Source of the DNA: JAKAVN01 sp963734845
GTDB taxonomy: Bacteria; Desulfobacterota; Binatia; Binatales; Binataceae
Length of the DNA stretch: 64,000 nt
Assembly (NCBI GenBank): GCA_963734845.1
Contig: CAVTIS010000005.1
Location: forward strand, 62,001-126,000
Direction of reading: 5' to 3'
Made by a program: the position numbers and the translations under genes. The notes under the pieces were generated by a model, which saw nothing but the letters and a program-made list of their open reading frames with translations, was not told where the DNA came from and did not search any database. This document shows, in pieces, positions 1 to 8,468 of the stretch (position 1 is the first letter of the stretch; each line of letters opens with the position of its first letter).

Positions 1-137
1 GTGATGCATTCTTTCAACCCGAAGACAGTCGCCCTTAGTTCGCACTACTTCGACAGACACGCAATTATTCCTTTTAGAGTCGTTCCTCCGGTGCCGCAGC
101 GAACGCAGCCAGAGCCGCTTGTACGAATGCAGGAATG

Positions 138-749
138 TCATCGGGCTTGCGACTTGTAGTCAAGTTGCCCGTCCTGCACGACCTCGCGATTCGTCCAGGT
201 CCCGCCTGCGTTGTTGATATCGGTTTTTAACGACGGCCACGATGTCAGCGTGCGGCCGCGTACCACGTCGGCCTCAACCAGCATCCAAGGGCCGTGACAA
301 ATCGCCGCAATGGGCTTGCCACCATCGAAAATCGTCCTCACAAAGCTCACCGCGTCAGCGTTGGTGCGCAATTCGTCCGGGTTCGCGACGCCGCCGGGCA
401 ACAACAGCCCATCGAAATCGTTGGGATCGGCGCTGTTGAGCGGCCTGTCGACCTTGAAGGTGTCGCCTTTTTCCCTGTGTTTCATCGCCTGAACCGTGTT
501 CGCCGCAGGCGAAATCGGGATCGTCCTCGCGCCCGCCTTTTCAAACGCCTTTCGCGGCTCTGTCAATTCCGATTGCTCTACGCCATCGGTCAATAGAATT
601 GCTATCCTCTTCCCTTCGAGCGGTTTAGACTTTCCCGTTGTCCTCAACTTTGAAAAGTGTGGGTCTCCATCCGGATTACGATGCTCGATAATCTCGCCCG
701 CCAATCGGCGCCTAGCGCCGACTGGAGACATCGTCACCTCGGCCAACAC
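138..749 (-). CDS. DJ-1/PfpI-family protein (type 1 glutamine amidotransferase-like), 3' end frameshifted
   Basis: PfpI/DJ-1 superfamily proteins are small stress-protective hydrolases, glyoxalases or deglycases using a nucleophile-elbow cysteine. The core is complete: Rossmann-type start 'RIAILLTDGVEQSE' at about residues 48-61, 'LLLPGG' near 116-120 and the elbow 'AICHGPW' with Cys151-His152. The last residues of this frame do not fit the family. One frame over, the minus strand reads 'GNLTTSRKPDDIPAF', a normal PfpI C-terminus, down to a stop at 74-76, so one extra base in the C run at 168-170 explains the early stop. The start is uncertain: the ATG at 749 overlaps the upstream DUF2934 gene, and a TTG near 647 would give a more typical N-terminus. 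It probably forms a two-gene unit with that DUF2934 gene. Confidence 0.85.
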   Translation of the reverse strand: MLAEVTMSPVGARRRLAGEIIEHRNPDGDPHFSKLRTTGKSKPLEGKRIAILLTDGVEQSELTEPRKAFEKAGARTIPISPAANTVQAMKHREKGDTFKVDRPLNSADPNDFDGLLLPGGVANPDELRTNADAVSFVRTIFDGGKPIAAICHGPWMLVEADVVRGRTLTSWPSLKTDINNAGGTWTNREVVQDGQLDYKSQAR

Positions 750-1026
750 GGCGCGCAGTCTCTTGCGCCTTTTCGAGATCGGCTCGCTCGGGACCGTCTA
801 GAGCGTCCCGGGCTTCTTTGGCAGCGCGCTCCACTCGCCCGGACTTCTCGAATTCCTGGACCCCCTTATCGTATTCGCGCGCGGCCTGCAGGCCGGCCGC
901 GTCGCCTTCTTGCGACAATTCCTTTTCCGCTTCGTGCCAATGATCCTCCGCGGTCCCCTCCGGCCGTCCCTGTCGTTCCCAGATCAGATAAGCGCGCAGA
1001 CGCACACGTTGTACGTAGTCATCCAT
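712..1026 (-). CDS. DUF2934 domain protein
   Basis: A small, highly charged cytosolic protein of 104 residues. Its N-terminal third carries the DUF2934 signature: 'RAYLIWERQGRPEGTAEDHW' followed by an Ala-Glu-Lys-Glu-Leu stretch, at about residues 11-37. The rest is acidic and basic helix without a recognised domain. DUF2934 has no established biochemical function; such genes often sit in soil-bacterial stress islands with catalase, PfpI, MscS and LigD genes, as here. The upstream purine-rich stretch (reverse complement of 1027-1040, AAAAAGGAGGGAACG) is a strong ribosome binding site and fixes the ATG at 1026. Its end overlaps the start of the PfpI gene. Confidence 0.8.
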   Translation of the reverse strand: MDDYVQRVRLRAYLIWERQGRPEGTAEDHWHEAEKELSQEGDAAGLQAAREYDKGVQEFEKSGRVERAAKEARDALDGPERADLEKAQETARRVGRGDDVSSRR

Positions 1027-1308
1027 TATCGTTCCCTCCTTTTTTCATTCCCCTGTTTTATGTACCCCATCTTCTCTTCGTGCTGACGGATTCTTTCATC
1101 GTGATCGCCGGCAGCCACTCATGATGTTGAGCCACCTTTCTAGTCACCTTCTTTGATGTTCAGCGCCCTCCTGTCTTGAGCATTCTCTTCCCGGTCATGA
1201 CATCGGACGCCGCTTGCTTACTTCAGAACGGTCTAGACTCCTGATGGCTGAGGCCATAAACCGTTGGTGCAAACACTTTTAGTCGCGGGATCGTCAGTCG
1301 GAACGACG
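1027..1308. other. Intergenic region between DUF2934 gene and oxidoreductase gene
   Basis: Both flanking genes lie on the minus strand, so this stretch must contain the 3' end of the oxidoreductase transcript and probably the promoter of the DUF2934-PfpI pair. It is more AT-rich than its surroundings. I see no convincing ORF, hairpin with T-tract or paired promoter boxes. Confidence 0.4.
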
Positions 1309-3726
1309 TCAAGACAACGACAACGCCGTGTCGACTGATGGAGTCACCCTGACGGGAATCGATTTGGCCGCCGGAACTTTACTGCGCTCGGCATGATGCC
1401 ACAACGGAATAAGTAGATTCGCTTCGGGAAAGTATGTTGCCACGCAGCCTTCGGGAATGTCATACGTCACGATCCGCAGGCCTTTCAGTTCTCGCTTGAT
1501 TCCATCGTCGGTAGCCGTGGTGACCACGACCATCTGACTTTCTGCCAGACCGAACCTCGCGATATCGTTTCGATGCATGAGTATCACGCTGCGAGTGCCG
1601 CGAATTCCTCGAAGCCGATCGTCATAGCCGTAGATCGTTGTATTGAATTGGTCGTTGCTCCGAAGTGTGATCATCCGGACCACATCGTCTGCCTCACGAG
1701 TATCGGCATCCTGGCGGAGGCTTTTAGGGCAAATGAGATTGGCCTTGCCGGTTGCGGTTTTCCATTTGCGCTGCCGTGCGGGAATTTGCCGTTGGAATCC
1801 CTGCGGTTGCCACATGCGCCGGTTAAAGTCTGCGAAATTTTCCGGATAGGTGGTTTCAATCGATTCACGGATCTTTCCGTAGTCCGCGATCCAAGCGTCC
1901 CAGTCTACTTTTGGATTCGGAGTAAGGGTCGCCTTAGCAATTTCCGCCACTATTCGCGTCTCGGATAGCAGATGCTCGCTCGCGGGTTTCTGAAATCCCC
2001 GAGACGCGTGAAAAAAGCCGGTGCTGTCTTCCGTTGAAAGTGCTTGCCGGCCGGACGCTTGCCAATCGATCTCGGTTCGTCCCAGGCAAGGCAGCACGTA
2101 AGACACTTCACCATGGACCAGGTGGCTGCGGTTAAGCTTGGTCGAAATCGCAACGGTCAGGCGCAGCTTGCGCCACGCGGTCTCCATTTTTTCCGTCTCA
2201 GGAATTGCTCTGACGAAGTTTCCGCCCAACATGAGGAAAGCGGCTACGCTGCCCGCGACGATCCCCTCGCAGGCTTCGACAGTATTCATCCCCTTGTCGC
2301 GCGGAGGTTCGAAACCGAATTGCGCGGCCAGGAGGTCGAGCGGAACCAATTCCGGTTTTTCCGTAATTCCGACTGTTCGCTGGCCTTGAACGTTCGAATG
2401 GCCGCGGACGGGACAAATCCCGGCTCCGGGCTTGCCGATGTTTCCGCGTAGAAGCAGGAGATTAACCAGCATCTGGACCGCTTCCACTCCGGCCCGGTGT
2501 TGTGTCAATCCCATGCCGTAAACAGCAATGACACTTTTAGCTCGCGCATAAACAGCGGTCGCCGCTTCGATAGCTTCGCGGCCGAGTCCCGATTCGCGCT
2601 CGAGCAGCGGCCATGAATAATTTCGAGCGGTGTTGGCAAACTCCGTGAAGCCATGGACGTGCTGTTCGATAAATTCCTGATCGAGCACGGAAGGGTGTCT
2701 ATCGCGACGGTTCTTGTCGTCTGTCTCGATCAGACACTTGCACATACCCATAATTGCGGCGATATCACCGCCCGCTTTTAACTGATGGTACTGGCTACTT
2801 ATCTTCGTGGAAGAACCGGTCAACATCTGGACCGGCGATTGCGGATTAGTGAATCGTTCCAGACCGCGCTCGCGCAGCGGGTTGAAGGTTATGATTTGAG
2901 CGCCCCGTCGGACGGCATCTTGTAACTGATGCATCATCCGCGGGCTGTTACTGCCGACGTTTTGGCCGAAGAACAGGATGCAATCGGTTTTGTCGAAGTC
3001 GTCGAGGGCGACTGTCCCTACAGGCACTCCAATACTCTCGGGTAGAGCCACGGACGTGCTCTCATGACACATATTAGACGAGTCAGGGAGATTGTTGTGA
3101 CCGTAAAGACGAGCGGTTAACGCATACAGATAGGAAGCCTCAAGCGAGGCCCGCCCTGAGGTATAAAATACCACGGACTTCGGATCAGAGGCCTGAAGTC
3201 GCTGCCCGATATCGCGGAAAGCCTCCTTCCACTGGACAGGCACGTACTTGTCGCTCTCCTTGTCCCATCGAAGTGGGTGAGTCAGACGTCCTTGTCTCTC
3301 CAATTGATGGTCGGTCCATGTAAGCAGTTCGCTGACCGTGTGATTTGCAAAAAAGTCCGGTGTCGCTCGATGAGCGTCAATCTCCCATGCGGTGGCCTTT
3401 GCGCCATTCTCGCAGAATTCCAAAGGCCGCGACTTCGGTTTGGCCCATGCGCAACTAACACATGCGAAACCATGGCTTTTATTCTGGTGCAGCAGAAGGC
3501 GCGTGCCGCTCAGAGGAACGTGCTCGCGAGCCAGAACTCCGGCAACCGCTTTCGCAGAACCCCAGCCGCCGGCCGGCCCCTGGTAAGGAGAGACACGAAC
3601 TCTGCGCTTGTTGTCCCTCACTCTGCTGGCAACAAACCCGGCTCCCAACGCGAACAGGGTTCCGAGGAACAGAGTACCTGCTGGATAAGGGAAGCGGAGG
3701 GTCGTGAAATCGAGAGTTTTCGACAT
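1309..3726 (-). CDS. YdeP-type molybdopterin oxidoreductase (FdhF-like alpha subunit)
   Basis: Large molybdopterin-dependent oxidoreductase of the YdeP/TIGR01701 group related to formate dehydrogenase H; physiological substrates are mostly unknown, and E. coli YdeP is linked to acid resistance. The family landmarks are present: 'GGWGSAKAV', an Fe-S-type N-terminus 'FACVSCAWAKP...FCENGAKA', the FdhF-like 'GMGLTQHRAGVEAVQMLVNLLLLRGNIGKPGAG', 'PVRGHSNVQGQRT', and a C-terminal MoCo dinucleotide-binding domain ('TLRSNDQFNTTIYG'). A hydrophobic stretch 'PAGTLFLGTLFALGAGFVA' near the N-terminus could be a membrane anchor, which is unusual for YdeP. The ATG at 3726 was chosen; a GTG at 3828 would add 34 residues of low-complexity sequence. 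No electron-transfer or FdhD partner gene is adjacent. Confidence 0.88.
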   Translation of the reverse strand: MSKTLDFTTLRFPYPAGTLFLGTLFALGAGFVASRVRDNKRRVRVSPYQGPAGGWGSAKAVAGVLAREHVPLSGTRLLLHQNKSHGFACVSCAWAKPKSRPLEFCENGAKATAWEIDAHRATPDFFANHTVSELLTWTDHQLERQGRLTHPLRWDKESDKYVPVQWKEAFRDIGQRLQASDPKSVVFYTSGRASLEASYLYALTARLYGHNNLPDSSNMCHESTSVALPESIGVPVGTVALDDFDKTDCILFFGQNVGSNSPRMMHQLQDAVRRGAQIITFNPLRERGLERFTNPQSPVQMLTGSSTKISSQYHQLKAGGDIAAIMGMCKCLIETDDKNRRDRHPSVLDQEFIEQHVHGFTEFANTARNYSWPLLERESGLGREAIEAATAVYARAKSVIAVYGMGLTQHRAGVEAVQMLVNLLLLRGNIGKPGAGICPVRGHSNVQGQRTVGITEKPELVPLDLLAAQFGFEPPRDKGMNTVEACEGIVAGSVAAFLMLGGNFVRAIPETEKMETAWRKLRLTVAISTKLNRSHLVHGEVSYVLPCLGRTEIDWQASGRQALSTEDSTGFFHASRGFQKPASEHLLSETRIVAEIAKATLTPNPKVDWDAWIADYGKIRESIETTYPENFADFNRRMWQPQGFQRQIPARQRKWKTATGKANLICPKSLRQDADTREADDVVRMITLRSNDQFNTTIYGYDDRLRGIRGTRSVILMHRNDIARFGLAESQMVVVTTATDDGIKRELKGLRIVTYDIPEGCVATYFPEANLLIPLWHHAERSKVPAAKSIPVRVTPSVDTALSLS

Positions 3727-3986
3727 TGAGCAGGAATTCTTTTCAAAGCTTTTGGATTTTCTCGCCGATATTCGCTGAGAAAGGGGTTCGCTGAATAGGG
3801 GAGCAACAAATGCGCCATCTTCTGACACTCTGAGAGCGGAATTGTTTTGCTTAAAACAAGTGCGCAGGAAGTTGTCGAGGTCGAATCGTTCGGTTCGGGG
3901 AAGAGACGGGCGCGTTCCTTGCTCTCCTTTGGCGACGGGAAGATTTCACTGTGGAATATCCATGCAGATCATCTGGGCCGAGAGGT

Positions 3987-4230
3987 TTGAGTCCGTCGTC
4001 CGACGCGGTTGTCGCCGCCAAAATGGCGCATCTGCGGCATGTCTAATGATCGTCAGGTGGGAATCACTCGCGACCTCGCCGCCAAAGGCTTCGTTTACCG
4101 CGACCCATCAGGCGCGATTATTAACGACCGCGATGAGGTCGCGCGAATCAACTCTATCGCCCTTTCACGACACCTTCTGAGCACCGTCGGCATTAACGTC
4201 GTCGTGGTCGGCGCGCCATCGATCGATTGA
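3987..4230 (+). pseudogene. DNA topoisomerase IB N-terminal remnant
   Basis: A decayed gene fragment. One frame from 3999 reads 'SDAVVAAKMAHLRHV' and hits TAA at 4044. Shifting by two bases, the next frame continues 'SNDRQVGITRDLAAKGFVYR' and then DPSGAI..DRDEVARINSIAL. Joined, they match the start of bacterial/poxvirus-type topoisomerase IB, which has an 'LRYVSD..PGI.R..AGKGF.Y...G..I.D...LARI..LAIPP' pattern. Loss of a CT dinucleotide at about 4040-4045 explains the shift. The family match ends after INSIAL (about 4164); the DNA-binding, catalytic Arg and Tyr parts are absent, and the frame runs into the 3' end of the convergent ligase gene. Topoisomerase IB genes are often found near ligD in soil bacteria, which fits the location. 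Confidence 0.6.
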
Positions 4231-5296
4231 GCGTTTCCCCCACCAGCTTTCCAGGCCTCGCTTCGCTTTCAAGCTGATCGAACGTGCACTGTTCCGGGGC
4301 CTTGTCGGGACGAAAGCGGATGAGCCGCGTACCATGCCGAAAGCGATTCGCGGTGACCTGATCGTAACGGACTTCGGCCACCAACTCGGGGCGAAGCGGC
4401 TGCCATTGCGCGCTGCGTTCGCTACTCCATCGGCTCGGGCCGCCGGGTGCGTTGCCGGTGAAACCTGGTTCGGCGATCATCGCCTCGAGGCGTCGAGTAA
4501 GCGCCCTTCGATCGGTACTGCCAAATGCCGAAGTAAACCCGACGTGGTCCAGCTTGCGGTCCTTGTCATACAGGCCGAGCAGCAATGATCCGACGAGCCG
4601 GGTATTCTGTTCATAGCGGAAACCGCCGACCACGCAATCCGCTGTGCGCAGCCGCTTGAACTTCAAGGTCGCGCGTTCGCCGGGATGGTAGCGGTCGTCC
4701 AAACGTTTGGCGACAACTCCATCGAGCGCGCCGCCGGCATCATCCAACCATCGCCGCGCTTCGCGATACTCGCGCGTGTAAGCAGTTAGTTTCAACGCGG
4801 CTTCGCAGTTCGCGGAATGGACAAAGTCCTCAAGCGCGGCACGGCGATCTGTCAAAGGCGCGTCGAGCAGGCTCTCTTCATCGGGAGTCATCAGGCAGTC
4901 GAACAGGATGAAGATGGCCGGGGTTTCCGAGGCCAGTTTGCGCACTCGACTTTCGGCAGGATGCAAACGCGCCTGCAATGCGTCGAACGACAGACTGTCA
5001 TCGACAGGGATAGCCAGTTCGCCATCGACGACGAACGATTCGGGAGCAATCGAGCCTAGCATCGCTACAATCTCGGGAAAGTAACGCGACAACGTCTTGC
5101 CTGACTTCGCCCTGAGTTCGACCTCGCCGTCGGCGCGAAACGCCAGGCATCGAAAGCCGTCCCATTTCGGCTCGAACTGCCAGCCCGGCTCCCGCGGCAG
5201 ATCGTCTACCAGCCGCGCTTCCATCGGACGCGTATCGAGCGGCACGGGCAACGCGGCTAAGCTTCCGCTCTTGGGTTTTCTAGCAGTGCGCGGCAA
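4193..5296 (-). CDS. ligD: ATP-dependent DNA ligase, LigD ligase-domain type (stand-alone)
   Basis: Seals DNA nicks and ends using ATP, in the LigC/LigD group used in bacterial end joining. Motif I 'EPKWDGFR' places the adenylated lysine at Lys44; 'FVVDGELAI' (motif III-like), 'IFILFDCL', 'DGVVAKRLD' (motif IV) and 'TLKFKRLRTADCVVGGF' (motif V) follow, then an OB-fold of about 100 residues ending in 'PEQCTFDQLE'. At 367 residues it is the ligase module only; the polymerase and phosphoesterase modules are in the upstream gene. The start is a TTG three bases after the stop of that gene, with AAGGCGG upstream, so the two are very likely translationally coupled. Confidence 0.9.
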   Translation of the reverse strand: MPRTARKPKSGSLAALPVPLDTRPMEARLVDDLPREPGWQFEPKWDGFRCLAFRADGEVELRAKSGKTLSRYFPEIVAMLGSIAPESFVVDGELAIPVDDSLSFDALQARLHPAESRVRKLASETPAIFILFDCLMTPDEESLLDAPLTDRRAALEDFVHSANCEAALKLTAYTREYREARRWLDDAGGALDGVVAKRLDDRYHPGERATLKFKRLRTADCVVGGFRYEQNTRLVGSLLLGLYDKDRKLDHVGFTSAFGSTDRRALTRRLEAMIAEPGFTGNAPGGPSRWSSERSAQWQPLRPELVAEVRYDQVTANRFRHGTRLIRFRPDKAPEQCTFDQLESEARPGKLVGETLNRSMARRPRRR

Positions 5297-5299
5297 GGT

Positions 5300-6979
5300 T
5301 CACGCCGCCTTGAGTTTGTTCAACCGTTCGATGGCCGGCGTCAGAGGGCGTTCGGCCTGGCAGTAATCTCGCCACGCTGTGCCTTTGGCGATCAGGCCGG
5401 GTATCGTTCGAATGTTAAACCGCAGCGGATCCAGGCTCGATCGTACTTGCGTCCACGACAATGGCATCGACGCCGGCACGCCGTCGCGAGCGCGCGGTGA
5501 GAATGGCGCAACTGCCGTCGCCATATGATCATTGCGTAGATAATCGAGGTAGATTTTACCCGGGCGCGCCTTCTTGGTCATATTGATGAGATAGCGATTC
5601 GGACTATCCGCGGCCATCTGCATACATAGTTCGCGCGCGAAAGCTTTAGCCGCTGGCCACTCAAGGCGTTCTTGCTTGACGTAGGCGAGCGGCGTGACCA
5701 CATGCAAACCCTTGCCGCCCGTGGTTTTGCAAAAGCCGATGAGACCGAGCGACTTCAATCGCTCTTGCAGTTCCCGCGCGCCCGCGACGACTGCTGCGAA
5801 CCCTACGTCCGGGGCCGGATCGAGATCGAAAACGAGGCGGCCCGGCAGCTCTGGCTGACCCGGTTGGCAGTTCCACGGATGTACCTCCAGACCGGCCATT
5901 TGGGCGACCGCGACCAGCGCCTCTTGGCGTTCGATCAGCAGATAAGGCTCAGCGACGCCCAATACCTTGATTGCACCGAAGAGCTTCGACGAGCCCGGCA
6001 TCGGATGACGCTGAAAAAAATGTTGACCGCCAATACCGTCGGGCGCGCGAACCAGCGAGCACGGCCGTCCCTTTAAGTGGTCGAGCATGTACGGCGCGAC
6101 TGCTTCGTAGTAGCGCGCCAGGTCGAGCTTCGTGATCGGGCGGTCGTCACCGTCGTTGGGCCAGAGCGCCTTGTCCGGCTTGGAAATCGACACGCCCATC
6201 ACGAATACGTCGCCGCCGCTGCTCGCGGGCTTTAGCGATCTGCCCCGCCCCGCCCTGCCCACCTTTTCAGGCCCTCGCATCGTGTCAGGCGCCGCGTCTG
6301 TTCGGGAAGCATTAACCTGGGAACTATCTATGGCATCGGCCCCGTTTCGCTTTTTCGCTTTGAGGATGAAAGCCGTAGGACCGGGGCCCTTGCCTACGGC
6401 GATCTCTGCCATCTTACGCCCTGATGCGACCGAGCGGTCCTCGGCCAGTAGTGCGTCGTTGTCGCCCGCGCGCGCGAACTCGTCACGATGTTTGATCAGC
6501 AGCCAGTTGTTCCGCGTACCGCCAGCTCGATTACGTTTCATACGCACGAGCACCCAACTGCCGTGTAGCCGCGCGCCATCGAGGCTGAACTTCAGATTGC
6601 CATTTTTGAGCGCCGCCTGCGGCGTGCAGGATTCTTCTTCCGGCCTCCAATAACCGCGATCCCATAGCTGCACGACGCCCCCACCATACTGGCCCTTCGG
6701 GATGATGCCCTCGAAGTCGCCATATTCGAGCGGGTGATCCTCGACCTCGACCGCCAGCCGCTTATCATGCGGGTCGAGCGAGGGCCCTCGCGTTATGGCC
6801 CACGACTTCAAAACTCCATCGATTTCGAGCCGGAAATCATAGTGTAAACGCGAAGCCGCGTGCTTCTGAATTATGTAACGCAATCGATTCGAAGAAGCAG
6901 GCCTCCCCTCGCCGCTCGGTTCCGCAGTTTTGCTGAAATCGCGCTTGGCGCGGTAATTTGCGAGTCTTTCGTTACTCAC
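5300..6979 (-). CDS. ligD: LigD phosphoesterase-polymerase protein (3'-phosphoesterase plus primase/polymerase)
   Basis: Processes DNA ends before ligation: the N-terminal 3'-phosphoesterase trims 3'-phosphate/ribonucleotide ends and the polymerase domain adds nucleotides. The PE domain (about residues 30-190) shows 'RLHYDFRLEIDGVLKSWA', 'EDHPLEYGDFEGIIPKGQYG' and 'LWDRGYW'. A charged linker follows. The polymerase domain (about 265-545) has 'KALWP', 'GRPCSLVRAPDG', the catalytic 'DLDP' and 'TTGGKGLHVV'. Typical LigD adds the ligase on the same chain; here the domain order is PE-Pol with a separate ligase gene downstream. The start is a GTG at 6979 with little Shine-Dalgarno sequence. No Ku gene lies in the window. 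Confidence 0.9.
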   Translation of the reverse strand: MSNERLANYRAKRDFSKTAEPSGEGRPASSNRLRYIIQKHAASRLHYDFRLEIDGVLKSWAITRGPSLDPHDKRLAVEVEDHPLEYGDFEGIIPKGQYGGGVVQLWDRGYWRPEEESCTPQAALKNGNLKFSLDGARLHGSWVLVRMKRNRAGGTRNNWLLIKHRDEFARAGDNDALLAEDRSVASGRKMAEIAVGKGPGPTAFILKAKKRNGADAIDSSQVNASRTDAAPDTMRGPEKVGRAGRGRSLKPASSGGDVFVMGVSISKPDKALWPNDGDDRPITKLDLARYYEAVAPYMLDHLKGRPCSLVRAPDGIGGQHFFQRHPMPGSSKLFGAIKVLGVAEPYLLIERQEALVAVAQMAGLEVHPWNCQPGQPELPGRLVFDLDPAPDVGFAAVVAGARELQERLKSLGLIGFCKTTGGKGLHVVTPLAYVKQERLEWPAAKAFARELCMQMAADSPNRYLINMTKKARPGKIYLDYLRNDHMATAVAPFSPRARDGVPASMPLSWTQVRSSLDPLRFNIRTIPGLIAKGTAWRDYCQAERPLTPAIERLNKLKAA

Positions 6980-6994
6980 GGCAACATCATTTAG

Positions 6995-7456
6995 TCAGGG
7001 GCTAACGCCAGCGGAGCTCCGTGTGCGCGTCTTGGCGGCTTTTTTGCCAGCCGCACTGCGTTCCTTTTTCGTTCGCCGCGATGCACTGGAGTGCGCTTGT
7101 TTAGCTAATGCCTTTGACGAGGCTGAAGTGCGCGGCTCTTTTTTTAGTGCGCGCAGTGTCGCGCGCGACCGTTTGGCGGAGGTCTTGCCTGGATGGCGGC
7201 TGTTTTCGGAATCTTTTTTGGCTCTCTCGCGCGTGCTCGCATTGGTTCTAGAAGGCTTGGGCTGACCCAACTTTACTCCAGCGCGGCGGGCTTTGGACAA
7301 CCCGATTGCTATCGCCTGCTTAGCGGAGCGAGCGCCATGCTTGCCCTCCCGGACGTGATGAATCTCTTCGCGCACGAACTCGCCTGCCTGGGTGGATGCA
7401 GACTTACCTTCTTCCGCATCCTCACGCGCCCTTCTTAAAGTCTCTTTTTCAGGCAT
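6995..7456 (-). CDS. DUF6496-type Lys/Ala-rich small protein
   Basis: The N-terminus 'REDAEEGKSASTQAGEFVRE' followed by a block rich in Glu, His and Gly and 'AIAIGLSKARRAGVKL' is the conserved DUF6496 region. The remaining about 90 residues are a basic, Lys/Arg/Ala/Ser-rich tail that resembles histone H1-like tails, suggesting nucleic-acid binding. The function is unknown. The ATG at 7456 has an AGGA site seven bases upstream and begins at the conserved domain; longer in-frame starts up to 7594 lack family support. It lies 15 bases upstream of the LigD PE-Pol gene on the same strand, so it is probably part of that operon. Confidence 0.7.
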   Translation of the reverse strand: MPEKETLRRAREDAEEGKSASTQAGEFVREEIHHVREGKHGARSAKQAIAIGLSKARRAGVKLGQPKPSRTNASTRERAKKDSENSRHPGKTSAKRSRATLRALKKEPRTSASSKALAKQAHSSASRRTKKERSAAGKKAAKTRTRSSAGVSP

Positions 7457-7762
7457 TTTTCCTGGTCCTCTGGATTTTGAAATTGACGGTCGACATCGCC
7501 GCAACTCTAATGCCACCGCTTCGCTTGCGATTGCAAAGTGCTGTTGGTTAAGGAGGACACTAGTTTTCAGCGCTCTCAGATATTTGCGATGCAATAACCG
7601 CCATATCTCTTTGTAAGAATTCTTTCAAAGCCAGGATTTCAGGTAATGTTTATAGGCTTTGCACGTGAACGCACGTCGGAATGAATCTTGCCATGTGGTA
7701 TCGAGAACAGGAGCGTTTTCGAATAATCCCCGACCGAAAGGAAAGGAACAAACCAGAACTTT

Positions 7763-7948
7763 ATGAATAAACGCGTCAAACAAACGAATCATGAGAAAGA
7801 GCGGAAGCGCACGGACGAAAGAACGAACAAGAGCAGTCAGCCCGCTCAAGAGATCGCGGACGATGAAGTCGAAATTGCAGAGACCGGTGGCAAACCTGGA
7901 TCGGGCAGCGAGCCTATTGGGACAAAAGATCCTAAGAAGAAGGCGTGA
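7763..7948 (+). CDS. Small hydrophilic protein (hypothetical)
   Basis: A 61-residue, strongly charged ORF without cysteine, transmembrane segment or signal peptide, containing 'SSQPAQEIADDEVEIAE' and a Gly/Pro/Lys-rich end. It is preceded by a purine-rich AAAGGAAAGGAA stretch about 12-20 bases before the ATG. I do not recognise the family; small intrinsically disordered proteins of this composition are common in soil-bacterial stress islands. Codon usage and composition agree with neighbouring genes, but the short length leaves doubt. A GC-rich hairpin follows 12 bases after the stop. Confidence 0.45.
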   Translation: MNKRVKQTNHEKERKRTDERTNKSSQPAQEIADDEVEIAETGGKPGSGSEPIGTKDPKKKA

Positions 7949-7960
7949 CGGTTAACCGCA

Positions 7961-7980
7961 GGCCGGCGTGGCGTCCGGCC
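7961..7980 (+). terminator. GC hairpin after the small hydrophilic ORF
   Basis: GGCCGG and CCGGCC form a 6-bp stem with an 8-base loop, 12 bases after the stop codon at 7948. No T-tract follows, so this is at best a weak or Rho-assisted terminator. Confidence 0.35.
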
Positions 7981-8468
7981 CCGAGACCGTTCGCCGGCTG
8001 TTAGTGTTCATCCACCGCTGCCGGTCAAAACCTTAGGTCCGGACCGTCGTTCGCCTGATCAGTTCCAGAGTTCCTCCGGATCACCTGTCCCCAGAGTCTT
8101 TGGGAGTCTCAATCACAACGGTTACATCTGGCGTCTCCGTAAGGCAATCCCTCGCGTCGTTTTTAATTGGGCGATCCCTTTTTGGCCCGGTCGAGGGTTA
8201 GTCTCTGGCGTGTTCGTCTGCTGAATTGGTTTATCTCAGCAAAACCGCTGGCGCGCTTCCCAGAGGGAGAGACGCAAAATAAATGCCGCTTCAGGCTCTC
8301 CCGTCCCGAGTCTGCCGTCATCTTTAGCGGGATTATGTTGAGCGGGATGCGTCAACCCGAGGCTTGGTGGCGTCGGCCTCGCTCTGCGGCAGATTATCCC
8401 TGGTAGCGCCTTGTGCGAGCCGTGGCCGACCGTCCGGGATGATGATGAGGAGCAATGGCGAGCAGGAA
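7981..8468. other. Region downstream of the MscS gene, mostly non-coding
   Basis: The interval lies between the convergent small ORF and the MscS gene. Its right part (8236-8540, minus strand) is the alternative frame into which the MscS C-terminus would run if the frameshift near 8550 were repaired. Nothing convincing is visible in 7981-8235: no ORF with a plausible start, no repeat and no RNA-like fold. Confidence 0.4.
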
